Shown one piece after another: positions 1 through 6,934 of a DNA stretch of 64,000 nucleotides. The position numbers were made by a program, and so were the translations under genes. Each line of letters opens with the position of its first letter. Within the stretch, counting starts at the first letter, position 1. The notes beneath the pieces were generated by a model, which saw nothing but the letters and a program-made list of their open reading frames with translations, did not search any database and was not told the origin of the DNA. The stretch comes from Gemmatimonadota bacterium (GTDB lineage Bacteria; Gemmatimonadota; Gemmatimonadetes; Longimicrobiales; Gaopeijiaceae). The DNA lies in the NCBI GenBank assembly GCA_030428885.1, contig JAUIEJ010000005.1, forward strand, positions 1 through 64,000, given 5' to 3'.

Positions 1-243
1 GCGGTCGGTCCAGGGGACGTCCCGGAACCCGGTGCGCTGCCACTGGGTGGTCATGTCGAGGTGGACCCGCTCCACGGCCCGGAGGGCGTCCTCCCCACCC
101 ATGCGCTCCAGGGCCGTGGCCACCACGTCCCGGGCGTCCGGGGGTTGTCTCGCCTCGGGTGCCGCATCCAGCGTCAGGGCCGAGGCTGCCGCCGTGATCG
201 CTGCCAGGAGGAGTCCCATGCCCATCGTCGTCCGCATCCGCAT
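1..243 (-). CDS. Exported protein of unknown function, N-terminal fragment cut by window edge
   Basis: An open frame of 81 codons runs from an ATG at 243 leftward off the window; it is absent from the ORF track because it has no stop here. The first ~25 residues (MRMRTTMGMGLLLAAITAAA) form a basic then hydrophobic export signal. The mature part (ALERMGGEDALRAVERVHL) resembles the N-terminal helical stretch seen in front of several exported lipoprotein-sorting or metallo-hydrolase-like proteins, but too little is present to assign a family. Third codon positions are mostly G/C, supporting real coding. It is divergent from the LuxR-type regulator at 367. Confidence 0.6.
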   Translation of the reverse strand, partial: MRMRTTMGMGLLLAAITAAASALTLDAAPEARQPPDARDVVATALERMGGEDALRAVERVHLDMTTQWQRTGFRDVPWTDR

Positions 244-313
244 CCGTCGCGCCCTCTCGTGGTTTCGTGGGGATTCGAACCCGAACGGTGAGGGCCGGGA
301 GGTCGCCCGGGTA

Positions 314-325
314 TCGTTCGAACGA
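314..325. promoter_or_regulatory. 12-bp perfect palindrome between divergent genes
   Basis: TCGTTCGAACGA is a perfect 12-bp inverted repeat about 40 bases before the GTG start of the LuxR-type regulator and about 70 bases before the divergent exported gene. It is more AT-rich than its surroundings and is followed by a direct repeat of CGAA/CGAACGA. The position fits an operator serving one or both divergent genes; binding by the adjacent regulator is inference. Confidence 0.3.
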
Positions 326-366
326 ACGAGGCACCCCGGGGGACTCCGGGTCGGAGGGGCGCGGTC

Positions 367-1734
367 GTGAGCGTGGCGGGGACCCTGCGGGAGGCGTTGG
401 CGGATCTCGTGCGAGGAGACCGGGCCGGGGCCTCGTCTCGCCTGGCGGGGATGAAGGCCGAGGGCCTCCTGGAGACCCTGGACGCCGTGGCCGCCGCCGG
501 ATCGGCGGTGCGGGAAGGGCGGGTGGACGACCTCGTGCGGGAGGCGCGGCGGGCGGCGGCCGTGGCCCCCCCGGACCCCGCCGAACTCCACGTCCACGTG
601 GGAAGCGTGCTCCAGGCCGCCTACCGATTCCGGGGCGACCCGGCCCTGAAGGGCGAGGCCCTCGCCGCCCTCGTCCGCGCCGCCGACCGGACCGAGGCGC
701 CCGACGCCGCGGTGCCGGCTCGAGCGCTCATGGCCACCGTCCACCTGCTGGCGGGAAGCCTGCACGCCTGTCTGGAGCTCTGCGAGGCCGCCCTCGACCT
801 CGCCGACGTCCGCCCCCCCGGGGCGCCCGCGGGCCCGGCGCTGGCCCACCAGTTCCGGGGGTACGTCTTTTTCGAGTGGAATCGCCTGGACGACGCACGG
901 GGGGCGCTGGACCGAGCCTGGGGGCTGGCCGCCGACGTGCCCGGGGTGGCCAGCGGGGTCGCCCGGGTGCAGGCCGGACTGGCGGCGGCCCGGGGCGACG
1001 CCCGGGAGGTGGACGTGTGGGTGGAGCGCCTGTCGGCCGTCATGGCCGGTCCCCGGACCCTCCGGAACCGGGAGTGGCTCGGCGCCGTGCGGGCCCGGAT
1101 CACCCTGGGGCCCGGAGACCTCCGACAGGTCGACGCCTGGCTCCGGGCCTTCGGATACGACGTCACCGCCCTGGCCGAGGCCGACGACCTCTGGGTGTCG
1201 AGCCGGCTCCACGAGCTGGAGGGGGCCCTGACTCTTCTCGAGGCCACGGGGCAGTGGGACGCCGTGGAGGTTCTGGGGGAGCGGGTCCAGGGGGCGGCGG
1301 CGGGGAGGCGGCGGTGGTTCGAGGCCCGGGCGGCGTCGGCCCGGGCCGTGGCCCGGGAGGGAGCCGGCCGACCCGGCGAGGCCGACGAGCTGTGGAGAGG
1401 CGCCCTGGAGGCGGGGCGGGAGGGGTCGCTCGTGCGAGCGTACCTCGAGGGGCACGCGCTGCGGCGGCCCGCCTTGCGCCGACTCGCCGAAGGGGGGGAC
1501 GCCGACGCGGTTCGGGTTCTGGCGGCCGCCGGCGCCGCCCTCGCTCCCCTCACGCCCCGCCAGCTCGATGTGCTCCGTCTCGTGGAGCGGGGCCTCTCGG
1601 ACAAGGCCGTGGCCCGATCCCTCGGGGTGTCGGTGAGCACGGTGAAGACCCACCTCCGGGGCGCTTTCGCCCGCATGGCCGTGGGATCCCGCACCGAGGC
1701 CGTGGCCCGGGCCCGGGATCAGGGGTGGATCTGA
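367..1734 (+). CDS. LuxR-family transcriptional regulator with TPR-like N-terminal region
   Basis: 455 residues with a GTG start. The last 61 residues (395-455) are a clear GerE/LuxR helix-turn-helix: LTPRQLDVLRLVERGLSDKA followed by SVSTVKTHLRGAF. The first ~370 residues are Ala/Leu/Arg-rich helical sequence resembling degenerate TPR repeats, as in MalT-type regulators, but there is no P-loop ATPase domain and no receiver domain. It is therefore probably a cytoplasmic DNA-binding regulator whose N-terminal helical part senses a ligand or partner. It stands alone, divergent from the gene at 1-243 with a palindrome between them. The longer overlapping frame 267-1847 is a shadow rich in Gly/Arg/Pro. 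The target genes are unknown. Confidence 0.8.
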   Translation: MSVAGTLREALADLVRGDRAGASSRLAGMKAEGLLETLDAVAAAGSAVREGRVDDLVREARRAAAVAPPDPAELHVHVGSVLQAAYRFRGDPALKGEALAALVRAADRTEAPDAAVPARALMATVHLLAGSLHACLELCEAALDLADVRPPGAPAGPALAHQFRGYVFFEWNRLDDARGALDRAWGLAADVPGVASGVARVQAGLAAARGDAREVDVWVERLSAVMAGPRTLRNREWLGAVRARITLGPGDLRQVDAWLRAFGYDVTALAEADDLWVSSRLHELEGALTLLEATGQWDAVEVLGERVQGAAAGRRRWFEARAASARAVAREGAGRPGEADELWRGALEAGREGSLVRAYLEGHALRRPALRRLAEGGDADAVRVLAAAGAALAPLTPRQLDVLRLVERGLSDKAVARSLGVSVSTVKTHLRGAFARMAVGSRTEAVARARDQGWI

Positions 1735-1857
1735 CTCGGCGGAGGGGGGACTCGGGCTCGATGTGTCCTCCACAGGGGACGAATCCGGAGGGGCGCGGCA
1801 GGGCGACGGATCCGCCGCGGAGTCCCATAAACCGTTGTAAAACATAGCTATCGCAGT

Positions 1858-1874
1858 TTGGCACGGCTCTTGTT
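1858..1874 (+). promoter_or_regulatory. Sigma-54 (-24/-12) promoter-like element
   Basis: TTGGCACGGCTCTTGTT matches the sigma-54 consensus TGGCACG-N4-TTGC except that the -12 GC reads GT; the -24 GG and the -12 pair are separated by exactly 10 bases. It lies in an unusually AT-rich stretch about 45 bases before the start chosen at 1917, and an 8-bp palindrome ATAGCTAT sits just upstream at 1844-1851. No enhancer-binding activator gene is seen in this window, so sigma-54 use is inferred from the motif alone. Confidence 0.5.
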
Positions 1875-1916
1875 TCTCCGTCGGAGTACGACGGAAACTC
1901 CAACATGGAGGCGATT

Positions 1917-2771
1917 ATGTTGCGCAACAGTGTGCGACTCGCCATGGCGGGCGGTGTGATGGCTCTGACGCTGGTGGTTCCCACCGGTGCCGAGGCCCAG
2001 GGTACGGGTCGGGTGCGGGTGCAGGCGCCTCCGGTTCGGAGCAGCGGGAACGGGACCGCGGTGCGGCGGCCCACGGCGAAGGAGGTGCCCGTTCGGCCGG
2101 CGCCCCGGGGCGACGACCGGCGTGTGGACCGAGGGGTCCGCAACGATCGGGACGTCCGAGACGATCGCGACCGCCGCGATGACCGCGACGATCGATATGA
2201 TCGGGACGATCGATTCGACCGCGACGACCGCGAGTACCGGTACGATCGGGATGACCGGTACGATCGGGACCGTTGGGACGACCGGCGCTGGGATCGGAAC
2301 CGGGGCGACGTGGGGCGCTGGCAGGTGCGCTCCGACGCCGACCTCCGCCTCTTCGGGTTCCTGAACATCGACATCCGGTGGGACCGGAGAGACCGGGACG
2401 ACCGGGGCCGATGGCTGGAGCGGTACCGGCGCTACGACGGGTGGGGTGGCTTCGGCGCGCGCCTGGACGGGTGGTACGTCCCCCGGTGGGGAGCGGTGCG
2501 CTTCGAGCGCGATCCGCTGCGCTACGGCCCCCGTCCGCTGGACCACCGGGAACTGCGACGGATCCTCGGGGCCCGGACCTTCGGCCGGATCGTGCGCGAG
2601 ACGCCGGGAGGCGCCGCGCACCTGTGGGGTCGGGTTGAACGGTTCGGTCCCCGGGGACGGGCGCTCACCCTGGAGATCTGGTCCGGAGGGCGGTACGTGG
2701 CGGCCCTCACCGACTTCGATCGGGACGGTTGGGTGGACGACGTGATGCTGAACGGCCGATTCGTGCGGTGA
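1917..2771 (+). CDS. Exported Arg/Asp-repeat (polyampholyte) protein
   Basis: 284 residues. I choose ATG 1917 over the in-frame ATG 1905 because GGAG at 1907-1910 is then correctly spaced. The signal peptide is residues 1-28 (LAMAGGVMALTLVVPTGAEA then Q). Residues ~66-129 are almost pure Arg and Asp in RDD/RYDRDD units, a strongly charged, presumably disordered polyampholyte. The C-terminal half (~130-284) is a Trp/Tyr/Gly-rich folded part with repeated RRYDGWGGFGARLDGWYVPR-type segments. No enzyme motif is visible. It sits alone behind a sigma-54-like promoter and ends at a strong bidirectional hairpin. Export and an envelope role are inferred; I do not recognise the family. Confidence 0.75.
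   Translation: MLRNSVRLAMAGGVMALTLVVPTGAEAQGTGRVRVQAPPVRSSGNGTAVRRPTAKEVPVRPAPRGDDRRVDRGVRNDRDVRDDRDRRDDRDDRYDRDDRFDRDDREYRYDRDDRYDRDRWDDRRWDRNRGDVGRWQVRSDADLRLFGFLNIDIRWDRRDRDDRGRWLERYRRYDGWGGFGARLDGWYVPRWGAVRFERDPLRYGPRPLDHRELRRILGARTFGRIVRETPGGAAHLWGRVERFGPRGRALTLEIWSGGRYVAALTDFDRDGWVDDVMLNGRFVR
2112..2303 (+). repeat. Degenerate Asp/Arg coding repeat
   Basis: In-frame tandem variants of GAC-GAY-CGN/GAY-CGG encode residues ~66-129 of the exported protein. By hand count 26 of 64 residues are Asp and 24 are Arg, with Tyr/Phe/Trp interspersed. Unit length is irregular (three to six codons) and synonymous codons vary, so this is selected protein composition rather than a recent DNA slippage tract. 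Many overlapping GATC/CGATCG sites result. Confidence 0.75.
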
Positions 2772-2786
2772 CCGGAGCTGGGGAAG

Positions 2787-2820
2787 GGGGCCGCGGGCGC
2801 TCGAGGGCGTCCGCGGCCCC
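2787..2820. terminator. Bidirectional hairpin terminator
   Basis: GGGGCCGCGGGCGC and GCGTCCGCGGCCCC form a 14-bp stem with a 6-base loop and one G-T(U) wobble. It lies exactly between two convergent genes (ending at 2771 on the plus strand and 2824 on the minus strand). There is no T-tract on either side, as often seen in very GC-rich genomes, so efficiency is inferred from stem strength and location. Confidence 0.65.
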
Positions 2821-2823
2821 TCG

Positions 2824-4131
2824 TCACGTCTGGACCTCGTCGAGCTCCCGGGCCACCACGGCGGCCACGGCGCACATGCCGGCGAAGACGGCCAGAACGG
2901 TGGCCGGCCCCGACCACTCGGCCAGCAATCCGAAGAGACCGCCCGTCACCAGCAGGACCCCGACGGCGCTGTTGGAGAGGGCCGTGAACGCGGCCCGGGT
3001 CTGGGCGTCGGCCATGTCCACCACGTGGGTGGAGCGGCCGAGGCGCACGCCCTGGTAGGCCACCATGAGAACGAACAGCAGTCCCGGGAGGACCGGCGGG
3101 AGCTGCAGGAGCTCGGGACGGGTCCAGGCAAGGCCGGCCATGGCCGCCAGCGGTGCGGTGGCCAGCATGGCCGCGCGGATCAGGACCCGTCGGCTGGACA
3201 CGTCGGCGAGCCGCCCCCACACGTAGGAACTGGTCACCGAGGCCGCCGACGAGGCCACCACGAAGGGGCCGAGCCTCCCGAACCCCCCACTCGCGCCGCG
3301 GCCGGAGAGGGCGACCACGAACGGCGGCGCCAGGGCCGTGGCCAGGAGGAGTCCACGGACGGCCACCAGCCTTCGGAGTTGGGGATGGGCTCGGAAGAGG
3401 GAGAGGTGGTGGCGCATGGTGTCGGCGAGGGAGCCGCCGGGGGCGTCGGCGTCGGCGACCTCCCGAAGCCCGGAGAAGACCACCGCCGCCACCGCCCACA
3501 GTCCCGCCGCCACCAGAAGGGCCACGGCCACCATGCCCGGCTCCAGGGGCACCACCCCGGCGCTCACCAACACCCCGAAGAGAAGGACGAAGGCCGCCGA
3601 TGCCGTGGCGGCGGCCCCCGAGGCGGTGCCCCGGGTCGTCTTCGAGACCGTCCGCCCCAGAACCACCTTGTAGCTCACCGACGCGACGCTCCGGGCCAGG
3701 GCGAAGGCGGTGAGAGAGCCCAGGATGGCCGCGCCCAGGGCCGGTCCCCGGAGCGTCGCGGCGGCTCCGGCCATGGCCAGGACGGCGACCCCCTGGGCCA
3801 GGGCGGCCCCGGCCCACGCCCACTTCCGACGTCGCAGCCGGGAGAGCCACCCCGCCACCACCAACTGGGGAAGGAGCGACCCGGCCTCCCGGATGGGGAC
3901 CAGGAAGCCGATCTGCCAGGCCGGCGCGCCCAGGGCCCCCAGCAGCCACGACAGCACGAGCTTGGGGTCGGCCAGCCCGTCGCCGGTCTTGGTGGCCGTG
4001 AGCGCAACGACGTGCCGGACGAAGTTGGTGGGCTGGGCGGCGCAGATCTCGTCGGGAATGTCGAGACAGTCCCGACGATCGGCCTCGGAGGTCAGGGCGT
4101 CGTAGGCGAGCCGGGCGGGGGAGCGAGCCAT
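2824..4131 (-). CDS. MFS transporter
   Basis: 435 residues, mostly hydrophobic, with about 12 predicted membrane helices arranged as two halves. The start MARSPARLAYDAL is followed by a soluble N-terminal stretch (~50 residues) containing DCLDIPDEICAAQ. The first helices carry the SWLLGALGAPAWQIGFLVPI and LPQLVVAGWLSRLRRRKWAW segments; the basic loop RLRRRK matches the MFS inter-helix 2/3 loop. The substrate cannot be read from the sequence. It is divergent from a mercuric-reductase-like flavoprotein at 4249, so a shared function in handling a toxic or redox-active compound is possible but unproven. The soluble N-terminal extension is longer than usual for MFS proteins. Confidence 0.8.
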   Translation of the reverse strand: MARSPARLAYDALTSEADRRDCLDIPDEICAAQPTNFVRHVVALTATKTGDGLADPKLVLSWLLGALGAPAWQIGFLVPIREAGSLLPQLVVAGWLSRLRRRKWAWAGAALAQGVAVLAMAGAAATLRGPALGAAILGSLTAFALARSVASVSYKVVLGRTVSKTTRGTASGAAATASAAFVLLFGVLVSAGVVPLEPGMVAVALLVAAGLWAVAAVVFSGLREVADADAPGGSLADTMRHHLSLFRAHPQLRRLVAVRGLLLATALAPPFVVALSGRGASGGFGRLGPFVVASSAASVTSSYVWGRLADVSSRRVLIRAAMLATAPLAAMAGLAWTRPELLQLPPVLPGLLFVLMVAYQGVRLGRSTHVVDMADAQTRAAFTALSNSAVGVLLVTGGLFGLLAEWSGPATVLAVFAGMCAVAAVVARELDEVQT

Positions 4132-4132
4132 G

Positions 4133-4152
4133 CCGTCGCTACACGGCGACGG
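4133..4152. promoter_or_regulatory. Inverted repeat directly upstream of MFS start
   Basis: CCGTCGC-TACACG-GCGACGG is a 7-bp perfect inverted repeat with a 6-base spacer, starting two bases before the MFS start codon (4131, minus strand). It lies in the divergent intergenic region and could be an operator or a 5'-leader hairpin. No regulator gene is adjacent, and in GC-rich DNA such repeats also occur by chance. Confidence 0.25.
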
Positions 4153-4248
4153 GGGCGGTGTGCCCCGACGCCGTCGGGAACCGGCGGCCCGGATCGTGCG
4201 TTGACACCGGCGCAGACCCTACTCCCCACCCTCCCGCCCCGCTCAGAC

Positions 4249-5655
4249 ATGGCCATGGACAGCTTCGACGACCTCGTGATCGGAACCGGACAGGCGGGCA
4301 AACCGCTCGCCGGCGCCCTGGCCGACGCAGGGCGACGGGTGGCGGTGGTGGAAGCCCGGGCCCGGGTCGGCGGGACCTGCGTGCTCACGGGGTGCACCCC
4401 CACCAAGACCATGGTGGCCAGCGCCCGGGTCGCCCATCTGGCTCGCCGCGGGGCGGAGTACGGGGTGCGGACGGGGCCGGTGGCCGTGGATCTGGAGGTG
4501 GTCCGAGGGCGGAAGCGGGCGGTGGTGGACAGCTTCAGCTCCGGGAGCCGGTCCGGGCTGGAGCGGCACGACGGCCTGGAGTTGGTCTTCGGCCACGCCC
4601 GCTTCGTGGGGCCGCGGCGTGTGGAGGTGGCGCTGCGCGCCGGGGGGACCCGGACGCTGGAGGCCCGGCGGGTCTTCCTCAACACCGGCACCCGAACCCG
4701 GGTGCTGCCGCTGGACGGGTTGGCCGAGGTGGAGTGGCTGGACAACGAGTCCATCATGGAGCTGCCCCGGGTGCCCGACCATCTGGTGGTGCTGGGCGGG
4801 GGATTCATCGGCCTGGAGTTCGGTCAGATGTTCCGGCGGTTCGGGGCCCGGGTCACGGTGGTGGAGGCCGGCGGCGGTCTCGCCCCCCGGGAGGACGACG
4901 ACGTGGCGGAAGAACTCACCGAGCTGCTTCGCTACGACGGCCTCCGCATCCTCACCGGGCATCGGGCCACGGCGGTGGAGCGCACGGGCCAGGGGGTCCG
5001 CCTGACCGTGGAGGGGGGCGAGGGGCAGACGACGGTGGAGGGCAGCGACCTGCTCATGGCGGTGGGCCGGGTGCCCAACGCCGACGATCTGGGCCTGGAC
5101 GCCGCCGGCATCGAGCGGACCGAACGCGGGTTCGTACGGGTGAACGCCCGGCTCGAGACCACCGCCGTGGGGGTCTGGGCTCTGGGCGACGTCAACGGGG
5201 GTCCGCCCTTCACCCACGTGGCCTACGACGACTACCGCATCGTCCAGCGCAACCTGATCCGGGACGGTGCGCCGTTCGGCCAGGGCGAGTCCACCCGGGA
5301 GGGGCGCCCCGTCCCGTACACCCTCTTCACCGACCCCCAACTGGGCCGTATCGGTCTCACGGAACGCGAGGCGCGGGAGCGGGGCCACACCGTGCGGGTG
5401 GCCCGTCTGGACATGAGCCGTGTGGCCCGGGCCGTGGAAACCGACGAGACCCGGGGCTTCATGAAGGCGGTGGTGGACGCCCACACCCACCGGATCCTGG
5501 GAGCGGCGATCCTGGGTGTGGAGGGCGGCGAGGTGGCCACCATGATCCAGACGGCCATGATGGGCGACCTGCCGTGGCAGACCCTGAGAGACGCCGTCTT
5601 CTCCCACCCCACCTGGGGCGAGTCCCTCAACAACCTCTTCGCCACCCTGGACTAG
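4249..5655 (+). CDS. FAD-dependent disulfide oxidoreductase (mercuric reductase-like)
   Basis: 468 residues from ATG 4249 (an in-frame ATG follows at 4255); the 876-aa ORF in the track is this gene plus upstream shadow. The FAD Rossmann motif VIGTGQAGKPLAGAL is at ~10-24, and the redox-active CX4C is GGTCVLTGCTPTKT with C44 and C49. A second Rossmann (VVLGGGFIGLEFGQ) binds NAD(P)H, and GVWALGDVNGGPPFTHVA closes the FAD site. The C-terminal dimerisation domain keeps HPTWGE, supplying the His-Glu pair. It lacks the N-terminal HMA domain and C-terminal CC pair of true MerA, so it is a group-I disulfide reductase of unknown substrate. A perfect TTGACA lies at 4201-4206 but no good -10 follows it. 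It is divergent from the MFS transporter. Confidence 0.88.
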   Translation: MAMDSFDDLVIGTGQAGKPLAGALADAGRRVAVVEARARVGGTCVLTGCTPTKTMVASARVAHLARRGAEYGVRTGPVAVDLEVVRGRKRAVVDSFSSGSRSGLERHDGLELVFGHARFVGPRRVEVALRAGGTRTLEARRVFLNTGTRTRVLPLDGLAEVEWLDNESIMELPRVPDHLVVLGGGFIGLEFGQMFRRFGARVTVVEAGGGLAPREDDDVAEELTELLRYDGLRILTGHRATAVERTGQGVRLTVEGGEGQTTVEGSDLLMAVGRVPNADDLGLDAAGIERTERGFVRVNARLETTAVGVWALGDVNGGPPFTHVAYDDYRIVQRNLIRDGAPFGQGESTREGRPVPYTLFTDPQLGRIGLTEREARERGHTVRVARLDMSRVARAVETDETRGFMKAVVDAHTHRILGAAILGVEGGEVATMIQTAMMGDLPWQTLRDAVFSHPTWGESLNNLFATLD

Positions 5656-5682
5656 AAGGGGTCGGGAGGGCGTCGGCCCGGT

Positions 5683-6843
5683 TCAGTTCCCCGCCGGCTC
5701 CAGGCGCACGATGGAGGTGGGGCGCCCGCCCCGGTCTTCCAGGGCCACGTAGATGTACCCGTCGGGACCCTGCCGGACATCCCGCACCCGGCCCATCCCC
5801 TCCAGGATCGTCTCCTCGGCCCGCACCTCGGTGCCGTCGAGGGTGAGGCGGGCGATCTGCTGGCCGGCCAGGCCTCCGGCGAAGGCATCGCCCCGCCACT
5901 GGGGGAACCGATCCCCGGTGTAGAACATGAGGCCCGACGTGGCGATGGAGGGCACCCAGTAGTGAGGCGGCGTCACCATGCCTTCCCGCTGCGACGCCTC
6001 GTGGATCGGGTCGCCGCTGCCGTAGTTGACCCCGAAGCCGATGACGGGCCAGCCGTAGTTGAGTCCGGGCCGGATCCAGTTGAACTCGTCGCCCCCCTGG
6101 GGGCCGTGCTCGGTGGCCCACAGGCGTCCGGCGGGATCGAAGGCGAGCCCCTGGGGATTGCGATGCCCGTAGCTCCAGATCTCGGGGAGGGCGCCGGCCC
6201 GGTCCACGAACGGGTTGTCGTCGGGTACGCGCCCGTCGTCGTGGAGGCGGACGACGACGCCGTGGTGGTTGGAGAGATCCTGCGCCGGATGGGACTCCAG
6301 GTCGCCCCGGGCCGGAGCCTGCCGCTCGCCCACCGTGGCGAAGAGGTAGCCCTCGGCGTCGAAGGCGATGCGAGAGCCGTAGTGGCCGTTCCCCCGGGAC
6401 TGGGCCTCGAAGATCTCCTCCACCCCCTCCAGTCGATCGTTCTCGAACCGGCCCCGGACGATGGCCGTCGTGGCCGACGACCCGTCGCCGATGGGCTTGG
6501 AGAAGCTGAGATACACCCAGCGGTTCGAGGCAAAATCGGGGTGGAGCACCACGTCGAGGAGCCCGCCCTGGCCCCGGGCGAAGACCTGGGGCACCCCCGG
6601 CACGGGGTCGGGAAGAAGGCGACCGTCGCGGACGATGCGCAGTCGGCCGGGGCGCTCGGTCACCAGCATGTCGCCGCCGGGAAGGAAGGCCATGCCCCAG
6701 GGATTCTCCAGCCCCTCGGCCACGGTGACCACGCGGTAGTCGTGGACGTCGGAGCGCATCACCGACCCGTCCTGGGCGGCGAGGGGCGCGCCGGCCACTC
6801 CGAGAGTGGCGGCGAGAACCGAGGCGACGCTGATGCGACCCAT
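5683..6843 (-). CDS. PQQ-dependent soluble sugar dehydrogenase (Asd/YliI type)
   Basis: 386 residues with a signal peptide (MGRISVASVLAATLGVAGAP, cleavage near LAAQ), so it acts in the periplasm. It is a six-bladed glucose/sorbosone dehydrogenase fold: LENPWGMAFLPGGDMLVTER, ARGQGGLLDVVLHPDF, GNGHYGSRIAFD and EHGPQGGDEFNWIRPGLNYG are the conserved blade and PQQ/calcium-site segments. The family oxidises aldose sugars using PQQ; the substrate is not predictable. A second, unrelated PQQ dehydrogenase occurs at 56438. It converges on the flavoprotein at 5655 with 27 bases between stops, and no cytochrome is adjacent. Confidence 0.85.
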   Translation of the reverse strand: MGRISVASVLAATLGVAGAPLAAQDGSVMRSDVHDYRVVTVAEGLENPWGMAFLPGGDMLVTERPGRLRIVRDGRLLPDPVPGVPQVFARGQGGLLDVVLHPDFASNRWVYLSFSKPIGDGSSATTAIVRGRFENDRLEGVEEIFEAQSRGNGHYGSRIAFDAEGYLFATVGERQAPARGDLESHPAQDLSNHHGVVVRLHDDGRVPDDNPFVDRAGALPEIWSYGHRNPQGLAFDPAGRLWATEHGPQGGDEFNWIRPGLNYGWPVIGFGVNYGSGDPIHEASQREGMVTPPHYWVPSIATSGLMFYTGDRFPQWRGDAFAGGLAGQQIARLTLDGTEVRAEETILEGMGRVRDVRQGPDGYIYVALEDRGGRPTSIVRLEPAGN

Positions 6844-6934
6844 CCGAGACCTCCATGCGGAATACGTTCGACGGCGACAGATTCACCCCGGACCGTGTCG
6901 CCGGGTTCCCCCTCCTCCCGCCCCGCCCCTCGCC

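Noticed and set aside
267-1847. 526-aa plus-strand ORF overlapping the LuxR gene
   Set aside because: Gly/Arg/Pro-rich sequence without motifs, in another frame of a gene with a clear HTH; typical GC-rich shadow.
2112-2303. Repeat tract considered as CRISPR or tandem DNA repeat
   Set aside because: Units are irregular, in frame and synonymous-variable, without spacers; it is coding composition.
1550-2374. 274-aa minus-strand ORF with SYRSSRS repeats
   Set aside because: The Ser/Arg repeat is the antisense reading of the Asp/Arg repeat of the exported protein; no start site and it runs through the hairpin-free LuxR end.
4249-5655. Flavoprotein as a true mercuric reductase
   Set aside because: It lacks the HMA domain and C-terminal cysteine pair, and there are no merR/merT/merP genes nearby.
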